Shown here in pieces: positions 1 to 8,886 of a stretch of 64,000 bases of DNA (within the stretch, counting starts at the first letter, position 1; the number at the start of each line of letters is the position of its first letter). This DNA is from Candidatus Hadersleviella danica. Lineage in GTDB: Bacteria > Chloroflexota > Anaerolineae > Promineifilales > Promineifilaceae. The position numbers and the translations under genes are program-made. The stretch covers positions 1 through 64,000 of the forward strand of contig JADJSZ010000038.1 of the NCBI GenBank assembly GCA_016711405.1, given 5' to 3'. The notes under the pieces were generated by a model. The model did not search any database. It had not been told where the DNA came from and saw only the letters and a list, made by a program, of their open reading frames with translations.

Positions 1-80
1 ATGACCAATAACAAGAAGTGGGTTAAAAATCGCATAGGAACCCCATTCTAACCCGTCCTTGGCGGTACACTCGGTTTATC
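1..80. other. Leader region at window edge
   Basis: Only a 16-codon open frame (1-51) lies here. I see no convincing gene end. It probably carries the promoter of the M23 peptidase, but I cannot define its -35/-10 boxes with confidence. Confidence 0.3.
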
Positions 81-1307
81 ATGTGGCGTTTAATCTTCTT
101 ACTCCTCTTTCCGTTGTTTTTTTTGGCTATTCCCGCCCAAGGGCAAGCACCCGAGACGGCCGCGCTCCTTGTCCAGCCGGGCGATACATGGCTGGCTCTC
201 AGTTGGCGGTATGGCGTGTCCACGGCCGACCTACAAACGCTCAACCCACACCCCAACCGCCAACGTCAACCCGTCATCGGCGACACCATCCGCGTGCCCG
301 CCACGGCCGAACGGCTGGGCAAGCTGGATAGCGGGGCGATGGGCGGTGTGCTGGCCACGGCCGTGCGCCACGGGGTCAGCCCGTGGCAGGTGGCATGGGA
401 CAATGGCTTGCCCTCGCCTAGCCACCCTGTTTTGGGGCGGCCGTTGTTCATTGCCGTGGGGGATGCGCCACCGCGCCAATTGCCTCCCCTCTTCACCAGC
501 CTCGAACTTTCGCACGCCCAAGCGTACCCCGGCGAGGGGCTGGCCGTGCGCGGGGAGTTGACCACGGCCGCATGGCCATCCGCCCAGCTTACCTTGGGCA
601 CGGCCGTGGGGGATGTGGTCACAAACGGCCGTCGCGTGGTCGGTTTGCTGGGCACGGGTGCGTTTTACCAGCCCGGCACACCCGAGCTAAGTATTAAGGT
701 GGCGGGGCAACCGCTGTGGGCGCAACCGTGGCGCATGGCGGCCGATAAAGAGTGGACGTATAACCAGATGACGCTGACAGGGACAGCGGCCGAGATTACC
801 GATGAGGCGATTGCGGCCGAGCGCGGCCGTCTGATGGAGATTTGGAACCAAACCAGTACACCACCCCAATGGACTGGCTCCTTCCAAGAGCCAATTGCCA
901 ATTACCTCAATTACAGCTCCTTCTACGGGGCACGTCGCTCCTACAATGGCGGCCCCTACAGCACCTACCACGAAGGGCTAGATTTTAGCGCCTATGGCGG
1001 CTCCGATGTCCTCGCCCCCGCCCGAGGCACAGTTGTCGTGGCCGAATTCCTCTACGTGCGCGGCGGGGCGGTCATTATTGACCACGGTCTTGGTATTTAC
1101 ACAGGCTTGTACCACCTTTCGGGCATTTTAGTAGATGTGGGGCAGGTGGTGGAGCAAGGGGATGTGGTCGGCAAGGTGGGAAGTACGGGCTTTTCAACAG
1201 GCAATCATTTGCACTGGGATTTGCTGGTCAGTGGGGAATGGGTAGACCCGATGGCATGGCGCGAACGGGACACGGCCGCATGGATTTTGGCAGGCTGGAA
1301 AGAGTAA
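81..1307 (+). CDS. Secreted LysM / M23 (lysostaphin-type) peptidase
   Basis: Predicted exported cell-wall endopeptidase of 408 aa. Residues 1-22 form a signal peptide (hydrophobic core FLLLFPLFFLAIPA, then AQGQ). One LysM peptidoglycan-binding repeat follows at about 30-73 (VQPGDTWLALSWRYGVS...LNPH). The M23 zinc-peptidase domain occupies about 290-390, with first metal ligands in HEGLD (about 296) and the GNHLHWD motif (about 373). The middle (about 100-280) is an unassigned beta-rich linker. M23 enzymes cleave peptide cross-bridges or stems of peptidoglycan, and both ligand motifs are intact, so activity is likely. The ATG at 81 is chosen because it begins the signal peptide. It stands alone, followed by a heptamer repeat gap. 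Confidence 0.9.
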   Translation: MWRLIFLLLFPLFFLAIPAQGQAPETAALLVQPGDTWLALSWRYGVSTADLQTLNPHPNRQRQPVIGDTIRVPATAERLGKLDSGAMGGVLATAVRHGVSPWQVAWDNGLPSPSHPVLGRPLFIAVGDAPPRQLPPLFTSLELSHAQAYPGEGLAVRGELTTAAWPSAQLTLGTAVGDVVTNGRRVVGLLGTGAFYQPGTPELSIKVAGQPLWAQPWRMAADKEWTYNQMTLTGTAAEITDEAIAAERGRLMEIWNQTSTPPQWTGSFQEPIANYLNYSSFYGARRSYNGGPYSTYHEGLDFSAYGGSDVLAPARGTVVVAEFLYVRGGAVIIDHGLGIYTGLYHLSGILVDVGQVVEQGDVVGKVGSTGFSTGNHLHWDLLVSGEWVDPMAWRERDTAAWILAGWKE

Positions 1308-1308
1308 A

Positions 1309-1350
1309 ACGGTTATTCATTACTGGTTATTGGTTACTGGTTGTAATTAT
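1309..1350. repeat. Heptamer array, TTATTGG/TTACTGG type
   Basis: Degenerate tandem 7-mers (TTATTCA, TTACTGG, TTATTGG, TTACTGG) directly after the stop of the M23 peptidase. Same family as the arrays at 25067, 32512, 53409 and 63778. Confidence 0.6.
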
Positions 1351-1452
1351 TCAGGTGTTCTGGGCGGTCTCTAGACCAAGTAGTTACTTAAAAAAGAACA
1401 AATCAGGATGTAATGAGAAAACACCCCCTTCCATAAAATCAAGGTTCGGCTT

Positions 1453-2145
1453 ATGAATCATCGTTCTTGGATGGCAAAACATGGTTTGAAACTGGTGGCG
1501 TTGGCCTTTTGGCTGGTGCTATTAGGGGGGTATTTTGGCTACGCATGGCGCAATGCACTGACACCGCTGGAGGTGGTGCAAGCCACGGCCGATTTTCTGC
1601 GCACCCCCACTGGCCCCTTGTTCTTTATCTTGCTCTATGCCCTACGGCCGCTCATCTTCTTCCCCGCCTCTCTGCTCACCATTGCGGGCGGCTCCATCTT
1701 TGGGCCGTGGGCGGGGATTTTGTATGTGGTGGTGGGAAGCAATGCCTCGGCCAGTGTGGCGTATGTCGTCGGCCGTTACTTTGGCCAAGGGGTATTGCCC
1801 ACCGACGAAAGCGCTACGGGCATCGTCCAAAAATACGCCCTGCGGATGCGCGATAACAGCTTCGTGACCATTTTGGTCATGCGCTTTATCTTTTTGCCCT
1901 ACGATTTAGTCAACTATTTGGCGGGCTTCCTCCACATCCATTACCGCGCCTTTATTCTGGCCACACTCTTAGGCTCCATCCCCGGCACGATTAGTTTTGT
2001 GTTGTTTGGGGCTTCGTTCGACATTCGTCAAGGTTTGCAAGAGGCGCAACTCAATGGCTGGTCGCTGGCCGCCTCGGTGGCGATTTTTGTGGTCAGCCTT
2101 GCCCTTTCGCGCTATTTTAAGGCGCAAGAGGGAGTGGGGAAGTAG
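1453..2145 (+). CDS. TVP38/TMEM64 (VTT/DedA-like) membrane protein
   Basis: Integral membrane protein of 230 aa with an N-terminal membrane anchor (about 14-32) and further hydrophobic segments. The family core lies around residues 70-190: LRPLIFFPASLLTIAGGSIFG, then GSNASASVAYVVGRYFG, and later FLPYDLVNYLAGF. This FxP...GG.xFG and N-x-x-G pattern is typical of the SNARE-associated/VTT superfamily, whose members are linked to membrane lipid scrambling or transport. The substrate here is unknown. Length matches the family. The start at 1453 is the first ATG that gives a complete anchor. Confidence 0.85.
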   Translation: MNHRSWMAKHGLKLVALAFWLVLLGGYFGYAWRNALTPLEVVQATADFLRTPTGPLFFILLYALRPLIFFPASLLTIAGGSIFGPWAGILYVVVGSNASASVAYVVGRYFGQGVLPTDESATGIVQKYALRMRDNSFVTILVMRFIFLPYDLVNYLAGFLHIHYRAFILATLLGSIPGTISFVLFGASFDIRQGLQEAQLNGWSLAASVAIFVVSLALSRYFKAQEGVGK

Positions 2146-2188
2146 GGACGAGGAACTGGGGACGAGGGACTTAAGCTCCCATCTCATT

Positions 2189-2712
2189 TCACTTCCCCAC
2201 GCCTTCCCCCTCAAAATAATCGCGCAAGACTTTGGTGTGCAGGGGGAAGGCCAAATCCATGGGAGCCGTAATGATTACGCGGTCACTAATTTCGGCCGAG
2301 GGGTGAACGGCGGCAAATCGGCCGCACGCACGGGTTGAGCCAGCCCAAAAACGAGCAACGTGCCATCGGGCGCACTCAAAATTTGAAACGGCCGAATCCC
2401 CTCGGGGTCAATCCGCACATTCGTCTCCTCCCATAACTCCCGCGCCGTGCCCGCCTGCCAGCTTTCCCCCATCTCCAAAAACCCGCCCGGCAGAGCCAGC
2501 AATCCCTTGCGCCGCCCCCCATTGCGCTGAATGGCCAACACCCCTCGGCCGTGGGTCATCAGCACGGGCAAGAGCAAAACCCCCACGGGAAGCGGGTTGA
2601 TGTAGCTGATTTGGCCACAGGCGGCACACAAACGGGGCCAAGGTTGGTTGGCGGCAAAAGGTTGGCCGCAAAAAGTACAATAACGGTTCTTCTCATAGGT
2701 TCCATTTGACAT
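2189..2712 (-). CDS. Nudix hydrolase with N-terminal zinc ribbon (frameshifted)
   Basis: An N-terminal CxxC...CxxC zinc ribbon (CTFC, CAAC) is followed by a Nudix fold. The Nudix box is clear: GGFLEMGESWQAGTARELWEET, matching GX5EX7REUXEE. Such proteins hydrolyse nucleoside diphosphates linked to another group; the substrate is not predictable. As written, translation stops at 2275. The other frame continues with a typical Nudix C-terminus (AEISDRVIITAPMDLAFPLH) to a stop at 2189. One extra C in the coding-strand C4 run (plus-strand GGGG at 2300-2303) restores a 174-aa protein, so the break is probably a sequence error. Downstream is a short gap toward the convergent TVP38 gene. Confidence 0.85.
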
Positions 2713-2786
2713 AGTTGGGTATCATAACCAGATATATTCTGCGGGGCTATGGTTAATTTTCACGAATGACACAAATTTGAGGGTCA

Positions 2787-4846
2787 ATGATGTACAAAAC
2801 GGCCGCACTCTTCTCTATTCTCTGCCTATTCCTCTTCGGAAACGTGGGTTGTAACATCTTGCCGCAGGACACGGGCACAGCCACGCCTGTTGTAGGCCAA
2901 ACTGATACGGCCGTGCCCACGGCCGCTTCCCTCAGCTAGAGCCATCCGACAGCACCAGCAAAGGGGACAAACCAAGCACGGACGGCGAAGTCCAAGCCAC
3001 GGCCGCTCCGATTCCTCGCCCCACCAGCACACCCCTCCCCGCCCGCGCATGGCCCGCATGGGAGCTATACACCAACGGCAACACCGTGCGCGAAATGGTC
3101 TGGTGGGATGGCCAACTATACGCCGCCACAGGCGGGGGCGTGGTACGGTGGGATTTGGCCACGGCCGCGCCCACCAAATACACCACCCAAGCAGGCTTGC
3201 CCAGCCACGATGTCACCAGCATCACCGTTTGTGATGTGCCCGACACCCGCATTGTGGCGGGCACGGCCGCAGGCTTGGCCCTCTACGACCCCTCGGCCGA
3301 CCAGTGGGAGGCATGGCAAACAGCCAACACCGATATGGCCAGCGACGATGTGCTCACCGTCGCTTGCCTCGGCTCGCCCGGCGGACAAGTACTGGCCGTG
3401 GGCTACGACATGGGCGGCCTGAACCTGTACGACCCGCGCACCAACAGTTGGGGGCTGTTCGACCAAGACATGGGGCTGGCCAGCAATCTGGTGCGCCATA
3501 TCGCCCTCACCCCCAACGCGGGGCAAGGCACAACAGCTTTTGTGGTTAGCTCCGGCTTCAACATCAGCTTGATAAACGCAGGGGGTCTTCGCACCTTTGA
3601 CAGCGACAACGGCTTGCCCAACGATGTCATTTTGGATGTGGCCACCACGGCCGACGGCCGCATCTGGCTGGCCACCCTCGCCGGCCTCATCTGGGGCGAT
3701 GGCGGCGACGAGTGGACGCTTATCCCGACGGCCGCAATCGGCGACCTGCCCGCTGGCCTCATCAACGCCTTGTCACCCGTGGGCAACCAACTGTGGTTGG
3801 TCACGTCGTTCGGCCGTTTGTGCCTGTTCGACCCCGCCACCAGCCGTTGTATACGCACCCACACGGCCGAAGCGGGCATGATGGAGCGGGGCACGGCCGT
3901 TTTGTTCGCCAACGACACCCTCTTTTACGCCAGCGAAGAGGGCGAAGGCATCCGCGTCCTTGTGGACAACAGTTGGCAAACGTTGGCCTTGGATGAGGTT
4001 TTGCCCAGCAACCAAGTCAAAGGAGAGGGGCAAGATGGGGCAGGGGATGTGTGGCTGGCCACCACGAGAGGCCTCATCCGCACGGCCGACCAAGCGGCCG
4101 ATTGGCAACTGTTCAACCGCGCCAGTGGCGACGAGGGGGATTTGTGGACGGCGCTCTACGCCTCGCCCACACAGGCGGGTGTGTGGCTGGGCAGTTACGA
4201 GGGGCTATCTTTTTTTGATGGCGACCAAACATGGCAACGTTGGTCGCAAGAGGATGGGCTACTCGATGACACCGTGCGGAGCATCACGGCCGCGCCCAAT
4301 GGGAACATCTGGGTGGGAACCAGTACGGGTCTCAGCCAGTGGGATGGGGTGTCGTTTACCAATTATCCCCTCGAGACAACCGTGCTGAGTTTGGTGGCCA
4401 CGGCCGCCGAAGTGTGGATTGGCTCCCAAGGAAATGGCTTGTGGCGACTCGACCTCGCAACGCAAGAGGTGGAACGGGTGGCGTTGGATGGGGAGTGGGT
4501 GCTGGCGCTGGCGCAAGCGGCCGACGGCCGTCTGCTGGTGGGCGACACCAGCGATTTATACGAGTTTGACCCTGTGACGGGCGAGTTAGCGGCCGTGCCC
4601 GGCCTGACGGGCATCTTCATCAACAGCATCCAAGCCTTGCCCACGGGCGAAATTTTAGTCGCCATCGGCACGGGCGAGGCTTTTTACTACAATGGCCAAA
4701 CGTGGCAATCTATCTGGTCGCCCCCCCTCCTGCCCCGCCTCAACCAACTCTTCCAAGACCAAAATGGCACGCTCTGGTTTGCAGGCGATAGCTTTAACCC
4801 CAATGGCGGCGGGTTGGTGAGGGGAGGAGTAGTGGTTAGTGAGTAG
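2787..4846 (+). CDS. Lipoprotein with two-component-regulator-type beta-propeller (frameshifted)
   Basis: The N-terminus (2787) is a lipoprotein signal ending in FGNVGC, followed by a Thr/Pro-rich linker. The frame stops at TAG 2937, but the +2 frame continues without interruption through LEPSDSTSKGDKPSTD into the propeller. A C added to the CCC at 2929-2931 restores one 686-aa protein. The body carries many blades with the reg-propeller signature of a Trp/Gly-rich strand (VWLATTRGLI, IWVGTSTGLSQWDG, VWIGSQGNGLWRLD). In hybrid sensor kinases such blades form the periplasmic sensor. Here no kinase follows, so it is probably a surface-anchored ligand-binding protein. There is no clear ribosome binding site. 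Confidence 0.8.
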
Positions 4847-4943
4847 TGAGTAGTGCTGAGTGCTGAGTCCCTTGCTCTCTTGCTCTCTTGCTCTTTCTCC
4901 TCTGCTCCTCTGCTCCTCTCCCCCTGCCCCAATCCAAAACCCC
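4833..4943. repeat. Intergenic arrays: AGTAGTG, GAGTGCT, then CTCTTGC and CTCCTCTG words
   Basis: Several short-word arrays lie head to tail (GTGAGTAGTGAGTAGTG, GTGCTGAGTGCTGAG, CTTGCTCTCTTGCTC, CTGCTCCTCTGCTCC). The first supplies the stop codon of the propeller gene. The last runs to within about 20 bases of the next start. Confidence 0.7.
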
Positions 4944-5554
4944 ATGCCCTTCTCTCACCTAAACCTCCCCCCAGCTTGTGTGGCTGAATTATTGGCCCGT
5001 TATGGCGAGGCGCACCGGGCGTACCACAATGCGGCGCATGTGGCGGCCGTGTTGGCCACGGCCGAAACTGTGCGCGGGCTGGCCAGCGATTTTGCGGCCG
5101 TGGAAATGGCTATCTGCTTCCACGATGTGATTTATGACCCCCGCGCCAAGGACAATGAGGCGCAAAGTGCGGCCGTGGCTCGCCGCTGGCTGGCGCAAAT
5201 GGGTTGGGAGGAGGGGCGCATGGCGGCCGTGGAGTCGCTCATCATGGCCACCCAGCACCACCAGCCCCAAACGGCCGATGCCCAAATTGTGGTAGATACC
5301 GATTTGGCCATTCTGGGGCGGAGCCAGCCGCCTATGATGTCTACGCGCAAGGTATCCGCCGTGAATACAGTTGGGTGGCGGAGGAAGCTTACCGCCACGG
5401 CCGTGCCCAAGTGTTGCAACAGTTCTTGGCACGGCCGTACATCTACCACACTGCCCCCCTGCGGGCGCAATACGAAACGGCCGCGAGAGCCAATTTGGAG
5501 CGAGAGATTGGGGAATTGGGAAAAAAGAGAGAAGAGAGAAAAGAGAAGAGATAG
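4944..5554 (+). CDS. HD-superfamily predicted phosphohydrolase (frameshifted)
   Basis: Predicted metal-dependent HD-fold hydrolase (COG4339-like), 203 aa after repair. Ligand motifs seen: YHNAAHVAAVL (first His), CFHDVIYDP (HD pair), and VVDTDLAILG (last Asp). After LAILG the frame is lost, while the +2 frame continues with AEPAAYDVYAQGIRREYSW, a typical continuation for this family. One more G in the GGGG at 5315-5318 joins the parts. The start at ATG 4944 lies at the end of a C-rich repeat leader with no Shine-Dalgarno. The C-terminus (EKREERKEKR-like) runs into a purine-rich repeat. Function beyond phosphohydrolase is unknown. Confidence 0.8.
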
Positions 5555-5559
5555 TCCCT

Positions 5560-5670
5560 CGTCATTTGTCATTTGTCCCTTGCTCATCTGCTCCTCCGCT
5601 CCTCCGCTCCTCCCTCCTCCGCTCCCCTGCCCCCCTGCTCCCCCTCCCCCCCGGAACCATCCCCCCCATC
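5560..5670. repeat. CTCCTCCG / CCCCTGC word array
   Basis: Pyrimidine-rich repeat words (TCATTTGTCATTTGTC, then CTCCTCCGCTCCTCCG, then CCCCTGCCCCCCTGC). The remainder to 5870 shows no gene; it presumably holds the promoter of the next lipoprotein. Confidence 0.6.
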
Positions 5671-5870
5671 ACGGCGTTTAGTCAGCGTCGGATAAACGAA
5701 ATGTAAACGGTGTACGGCCGTAAAGTTTGGCATTCCCAATGGGCGTATGCTTGCCACTATGGTTTGACAAACTGGTTGTAAAGCAAACCACGGCCGTTTC
5801 GTAAGAATCTACTTAGACTGTGAATCATGTTGGGCGAAGGCAAATGTGCCGCACCACTGGAGTAACCGCT

Positions 5871-6458
5871 ATGATGGGCAAAACAAACAACAAAATGGGC
5901 TGGGGCTGGCTCCTTCTGCTACTTTTACCGCTGGCCGCCGCCTGTGCCGCTCCCCGCACCGAGACCCCTCCCGCAACGTTGCAAGCTGTTCTCTCCAGCT
6001 CGCCAATTTGGGAGGGGATAGACCACAATCATGTGGCGGTTTTGCAAGAGCAAGCCTTGGGGTCTGGCCAGCTTTTGCTCTACCAATGGCAAAATGAGTC
6101 GGCCGAAACCTGTTTGGCCACCGCCTATCTCATCAACCTGAATGGAGAGTGGCAAACCCACGACACCTTTTACACAGCTTGCCATGCGGAACCTGCTTTT
6201 TTGGCCGCCCACTCGGGCAATAGCACGGCCGAATCTCCCTATGGCCCCGCGCGGTTCAGCACCGCTTATGGCGTAAGCAAAGATGGCCATGCCGTGCGTG
6301 TGGTCTGGGCAGATGGCCAAGTGAGCTACATCCCGCTCCAAAATGGCTCCTTTTTGGTCGCCCGCAATGGCAACATCGCGGTGGAGCGTGTGGAGTTGGT
6401 GGATAGCGCCAACAATGTGCTGACGATTGAAGATTGGCAAGGCTCTACGCTGAACTAG
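5871..6458 (+). CDS. Hypothetical lipoprotein
   Basis: 195-aa protein starting MMGKTNNKMGWGW, with a hydrophobic stretch LLLLLLPLAAAC ending in a lipobox Cys at about residue 25, so it is probably a lipid-anchored surface protein. The mature part is beta-rich (LLLYQWQNESAETC, WADGQVSYIPLQNGSFLV) and carries two further Cys (about 79 and 101) that might form a disulfide. No family is recognised. The in-frame upstream ATG at 5826 would extend it by 15 residues, but that extension is not signal-like, so 5871 is preferred. Confidence 0.75.
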   Translation: MMGKTNNKMGWGWLLLLLLPLAAACAAPRTETPPATLQAVLSSSPIWEGIDHNHVAVLQEQALGSGQLLLYQWQNESAETCLATAYLINLNGEWQTHDTFYTACHAEPAFLAAHSGNSTAESPYGPARFSTAYGVSKDGHAVRVVWADGQVSYIPLQNGSFLVARNGNIAVERVELVDSANNVLTIEDWQGSTLN

Positions 6459-6510
6459 AGGGAAAAACAAGAGGTAAGGCCAGCCCGACACACAATTTAG
6501 CACCCGTGTA

Positions 6511-6541
6511 AACCGCTCTGCAAACCAGCAGGGCGGTTTTT
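6511..6541 (+). terminator. Rho-independent terminator
   Basis: Hairpin AACCGCTCTGC / GCAGGGCGGTT (one mismatch) with loop AAACCA, followed by TTTTTG. It lies 50 bases after the lipoprotein stop. Confidence 0.8.
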
Positions 6542-6548
6542 GTTTGCA

Positions 6549-6681
6549 GGGTGTACGAACAAAAATATCGCAAAGGCGCAAAGAGGCAAAGACGCAAAGG
6601 GGGTTTAGGCAAATCTACGCCCTTTGCGTCTTTGCGCCTTTGCGTCAAAAAAGAATTTGCTAACAGGCTGTTCGTATATCC
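6549..6681. repeat. Inverted-repeat element built from GCAAAG words (MITE-like)
   Basis: The centre is an imperfect long hairpin: CGCAAAGGCGCAAAG...GACGCAAAGGG opposite CCCTTTGCGTCTTTGCG. The outer ends also pair (GTGTACGAACA against TGTTCGTATATC). A related GCAAAGGCGCGAAGGCGC word lies inside the element at 37557-37738. No coding capacity. Confidence 0.6.
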
Positions 6682-6736
6682 TTGTTTGCATTTGCCAATG
6701 ACAAATGACCAAGGACACCTGTACAATTCCCCCCCT

Positions 6737-7117
6737 ATGAACAAACAACCCAATTCTGATTATTGCTTTGTGTGCGGCCGTAAAAATCCCAAAGGGCTGT
6801 ACTTGGCTTTTTACGACAACGGCTCCAATGAAGTCCACACGGAGTTTACGCTGGGGGACGATTACCAAGGCTACCCCGACGTGGTGCATGGGGGCATTGT
6901 GGCCGCCATTTTAGATGAAGTTGTCGGCCGTGTGGCGATGATACACGACCACCACCACCTGATGATGTCGGTGGTGTTGCAGGTGAAGTACCGCCACCCG
7001 ACACCCACGCGCACCCCCTTGCGGGCGGTGGGGCGGGTGGTGCGCTTGCGCGGCCGTTTGGGCTACCGAATTGCTGGCCGAAACGAACCATGCCGCCTTG
7101 GGGTGGTATGTGGATGA
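6737..7117 (+). CDS. PaaI/4HBT-type hotdog thioesterase (damaged C-terminus)
   Basis: Starts MNKQPNSDYCFVCGRKNPKGL, a Cys-rich start common in this hotdog subfamily. The core VVHGGIVAAILDEVVG holds the HGG and catalytic-type Asp/Glu region (about 54-69). These enzymes hydrolyse acyl-CoA thioesters. After RLRGRLGYRIA (about residue 112) the sequence runs into a non-homologous tail and stops at 7117. Another frame ends plausibly (LAETNHAALGWYV, stop 7127), but more than one base seems to be missing, so a short deletion near 7068 is likely. Substrate unknown. Confidence 0.75.
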   Translation: MNKQPNSDYCFVCGRKNPKGLYLAFYDNGSNEVHTEFTLGDDYQGYPDVVHGGIVAAILDEVVGRVAMIHDHHHLMMSVVLQVKYRHPTPTRTPLRAVGRVVRLRGRLGYRIAGRNEPCRLGVVCG

Positions 7118-7152
7118 AGAGAGATGAGAGAAAAGAGAAGAGAGAAGTGGGT

Positions 7153-7533
7153 ATGTTAAAGCAGTTATTTGTTTTACTGATATTGCTCGTGCTCACGGCC
7201 GCGTGTGGCGGTCGAGAAACGGCCGACCCCGCCCCAGCCGTAGAAGCATTTTTAGAAGCCAAAGCGGCCAGCGATGGCGACACCCTGCGCCGCCTGCTCT
7301 GTGCCGAGCTCGAAAGCACCCTTGAACGAGAACAAACCACCTTTGCTGGGGTAAGCGGGGTACAAACTGAGGGCATGACCTGCCAACAAGTGGGCGATAG
7401 CGACACAGTGACCTGTGAGGGAGCCATCGTGGCCCTGTATGGCACCGAGGAAACCCGCTTCCCCCTCGGCAACTACCGCGTGGTCGAAGAGGATGGGGAG
7501 TGGAAATGGTGCGGGAGGCAAAGAAAGAGGTAG
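7153..7533 (+). CDS. Small hypothetical lipoprotein
   Basis: 126 aa. Signal MLKQLFVLLILLVLTAACGG with a lipobox Cys at 18. The rest resembles small NTF2/DUF4878-like extracytoplasmic domains (PAVEAFLEAKAASDGDTLRRLLC, then a Cys-containing beta part ending NYRVVEEDGEWKWC). The first ATG of the lipobox frame (7153) is chosen over the longer frame from 7090, whose extra residues come from purine-rich repeat sequence. Confidence 0.7.
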   Translation: MLKQLFVLLILLVLTAACGGRETADPAPAVEAFLEAKAASDGDTLRRLLCAELESTLEREQTTFAGVSGVQTEGMTCQQVGDSDTVTCEGAIVALYGTEETRFPLGNYRVVEEDGEWKWCGRQRKR

Positions 7534-7609
7534 AGATAGAGAGAAGGGAAAAGTAGGGCGACCCTACTTGCCCCTCTATCTCTATCTCCTGTCTCTATCT
7601 CTTCCCCTT

Positions 7610-7741
7610 ATGTGGCGCAAATGGTGGCAATGGCTTTTCAGTGGCGAGAATATCGCGGCCGTGTTGCTGTGTCTGCTGGCCATTTTACTCCTCATCGCCA
7701 CGGCCGATAGTGCCCCAACATGGATTTACCAAGGGTTTTAG
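7610..7741 (+). CDS. Small single-pass membrane protein
   Basis: 43-aa open frame MWRKWWQWLFSGENIA followed by one hydrophobic helix (AVLLCLLAILLLIATA) and a short tail TWIYQGF. It sits directly upstream of the SGNH/MBOAT acyltransferase module, where a small membrane partner would be plausible. Coding status is inferred from the strong N-terminal Trp/Arg-helix-tail organisation and position. No homologue is recognised. Confidence 0.5.
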   Translation: MWRKWWQWLFSGENIAAVLLCLLAILLLIATADSAPTWIYQGF

Positions 7742-7772
7742 CAATGAGCAATGAACAAGGGGCAAGAAACAA

Positions 7773-8830
7773 ATGAGGACGAGATGGATGCTGTATTTGC
7801 TGTTGCTCGTGGGGCTGATGGCTTGCCAGCCTACGGCCGTACCTGAATTGCCCACGGCCGTGCCCACCGCAACAAAGGACGGGGGACTAGGGGGCGAGGG
7901 ACAGGAGACGATTCCGCAATCCACAATCCCCATTTCGCAATCCCCCACCCCCTTACCCCCTACCGCCGTTCCCCAATCTACAACCCCCATTCCCCCATCC
8001 CCACAGCCGTTCCCAATACAGCCGCTCAGCCCTTCCCCACTCCCAATCCCCCAGTCCCCATTCCGCAATCCCTCCTCAACGGCCTGCCGCCCGACCAATT
8101 TTTACTGTTGCCGCCCGAGGTCATGGCCAACGTGCGCCGCATTTGGGCGGAGGGGCAAGCGCTCGGCCGCAACCCGCACGCCTTCTCCAAACTGGGCGAT
8201 AGTGTGGTGGCCACGCCCGCCTTCCTGACCCCCTTCGGCCGCCCCACCCATTACCACCTCGGCGATTACGAGGCGTTGCAACCCGCCATCGAACAGTTTG
8301 GTGGCTCGTGGTTGCGCTATGGGGTGGCCATTCGGCCGGGGCTACAAGCCCGCTCCGTGTTCGACCCGTTCTGGGCGGACAAAGAGTGGTGCGAGCCGAA
8401 CGAAACAGTTCTCGACTGTGAAATTCGGCTGAACAACCCCGCCTTTTTGCTCATCCACCTCGGGGCGAACGATGACAACAGCGGCTTCGGCCGCCAGCTC
8501 GAACTCATCGCCCTACGCGCCATCGAACTGGGGGTGGTTCCGATTCTCATTACCAAAGCGGATCGGTTTGAGGGGGAAGACGACCGCAACAACACTGCGA
8601 TTCGCCAAGTTGCGGCCGACCACCACCTGCCACTCCTCGACTTTGACCTGTTGGCGGGCACGATTCCCCTGCGCGGCCTGCGCGACGATGAGGTACATCT
8701 CTCGGCCGTGCCCAGCGGCATCTACGACTACCGCGACCCCGCCACATGGGAAACTGGCCAAGCCATCCAAAACCTCGCCATCTTGTTCATGTTCGATGCG
8801 TTGTGGGAGATAGTAAGAAGTGCTGAGTAA
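7773..8830 (+). CDS. SGNH-hydrolase lipoprotein of the O-acylation module (frameshifted)
   Basis: 352 aa after repair. The lipoprotein signal (MLYLLLLVGLMAC) is followed by a long Pro/Ser/Thr/Gln linker (about 20-100) encoded by degenerate ATTCCGC/AATCCCC-type repeats. The SGNH domain has GDS in KLGDSVVATP, the block III Asn in LGANDDN, and the Asp-His pair in DDEVHLS. The frames join if the CCC at 8070-8072 is CCCC. Such esterase/transferase domains partner MBOAT proteins in O-acetylation of exopolysaccharide or peptidoglycan, and the MBOAT gene follows 56 bases downstream. The acylated polymer is unknown. Confidence 0.8.
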
Positions 8831-8886
8831 AAAGTGCTGAGTGCTGAATGTTAATCGGCAATCCCAAATCCCCATTCCGCAATCCC

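Noticed and set aside
23..256. Minus-strand open frame over the window start
   Set aside because: Overlaps the M23 peptidase signal region and has no coding features.
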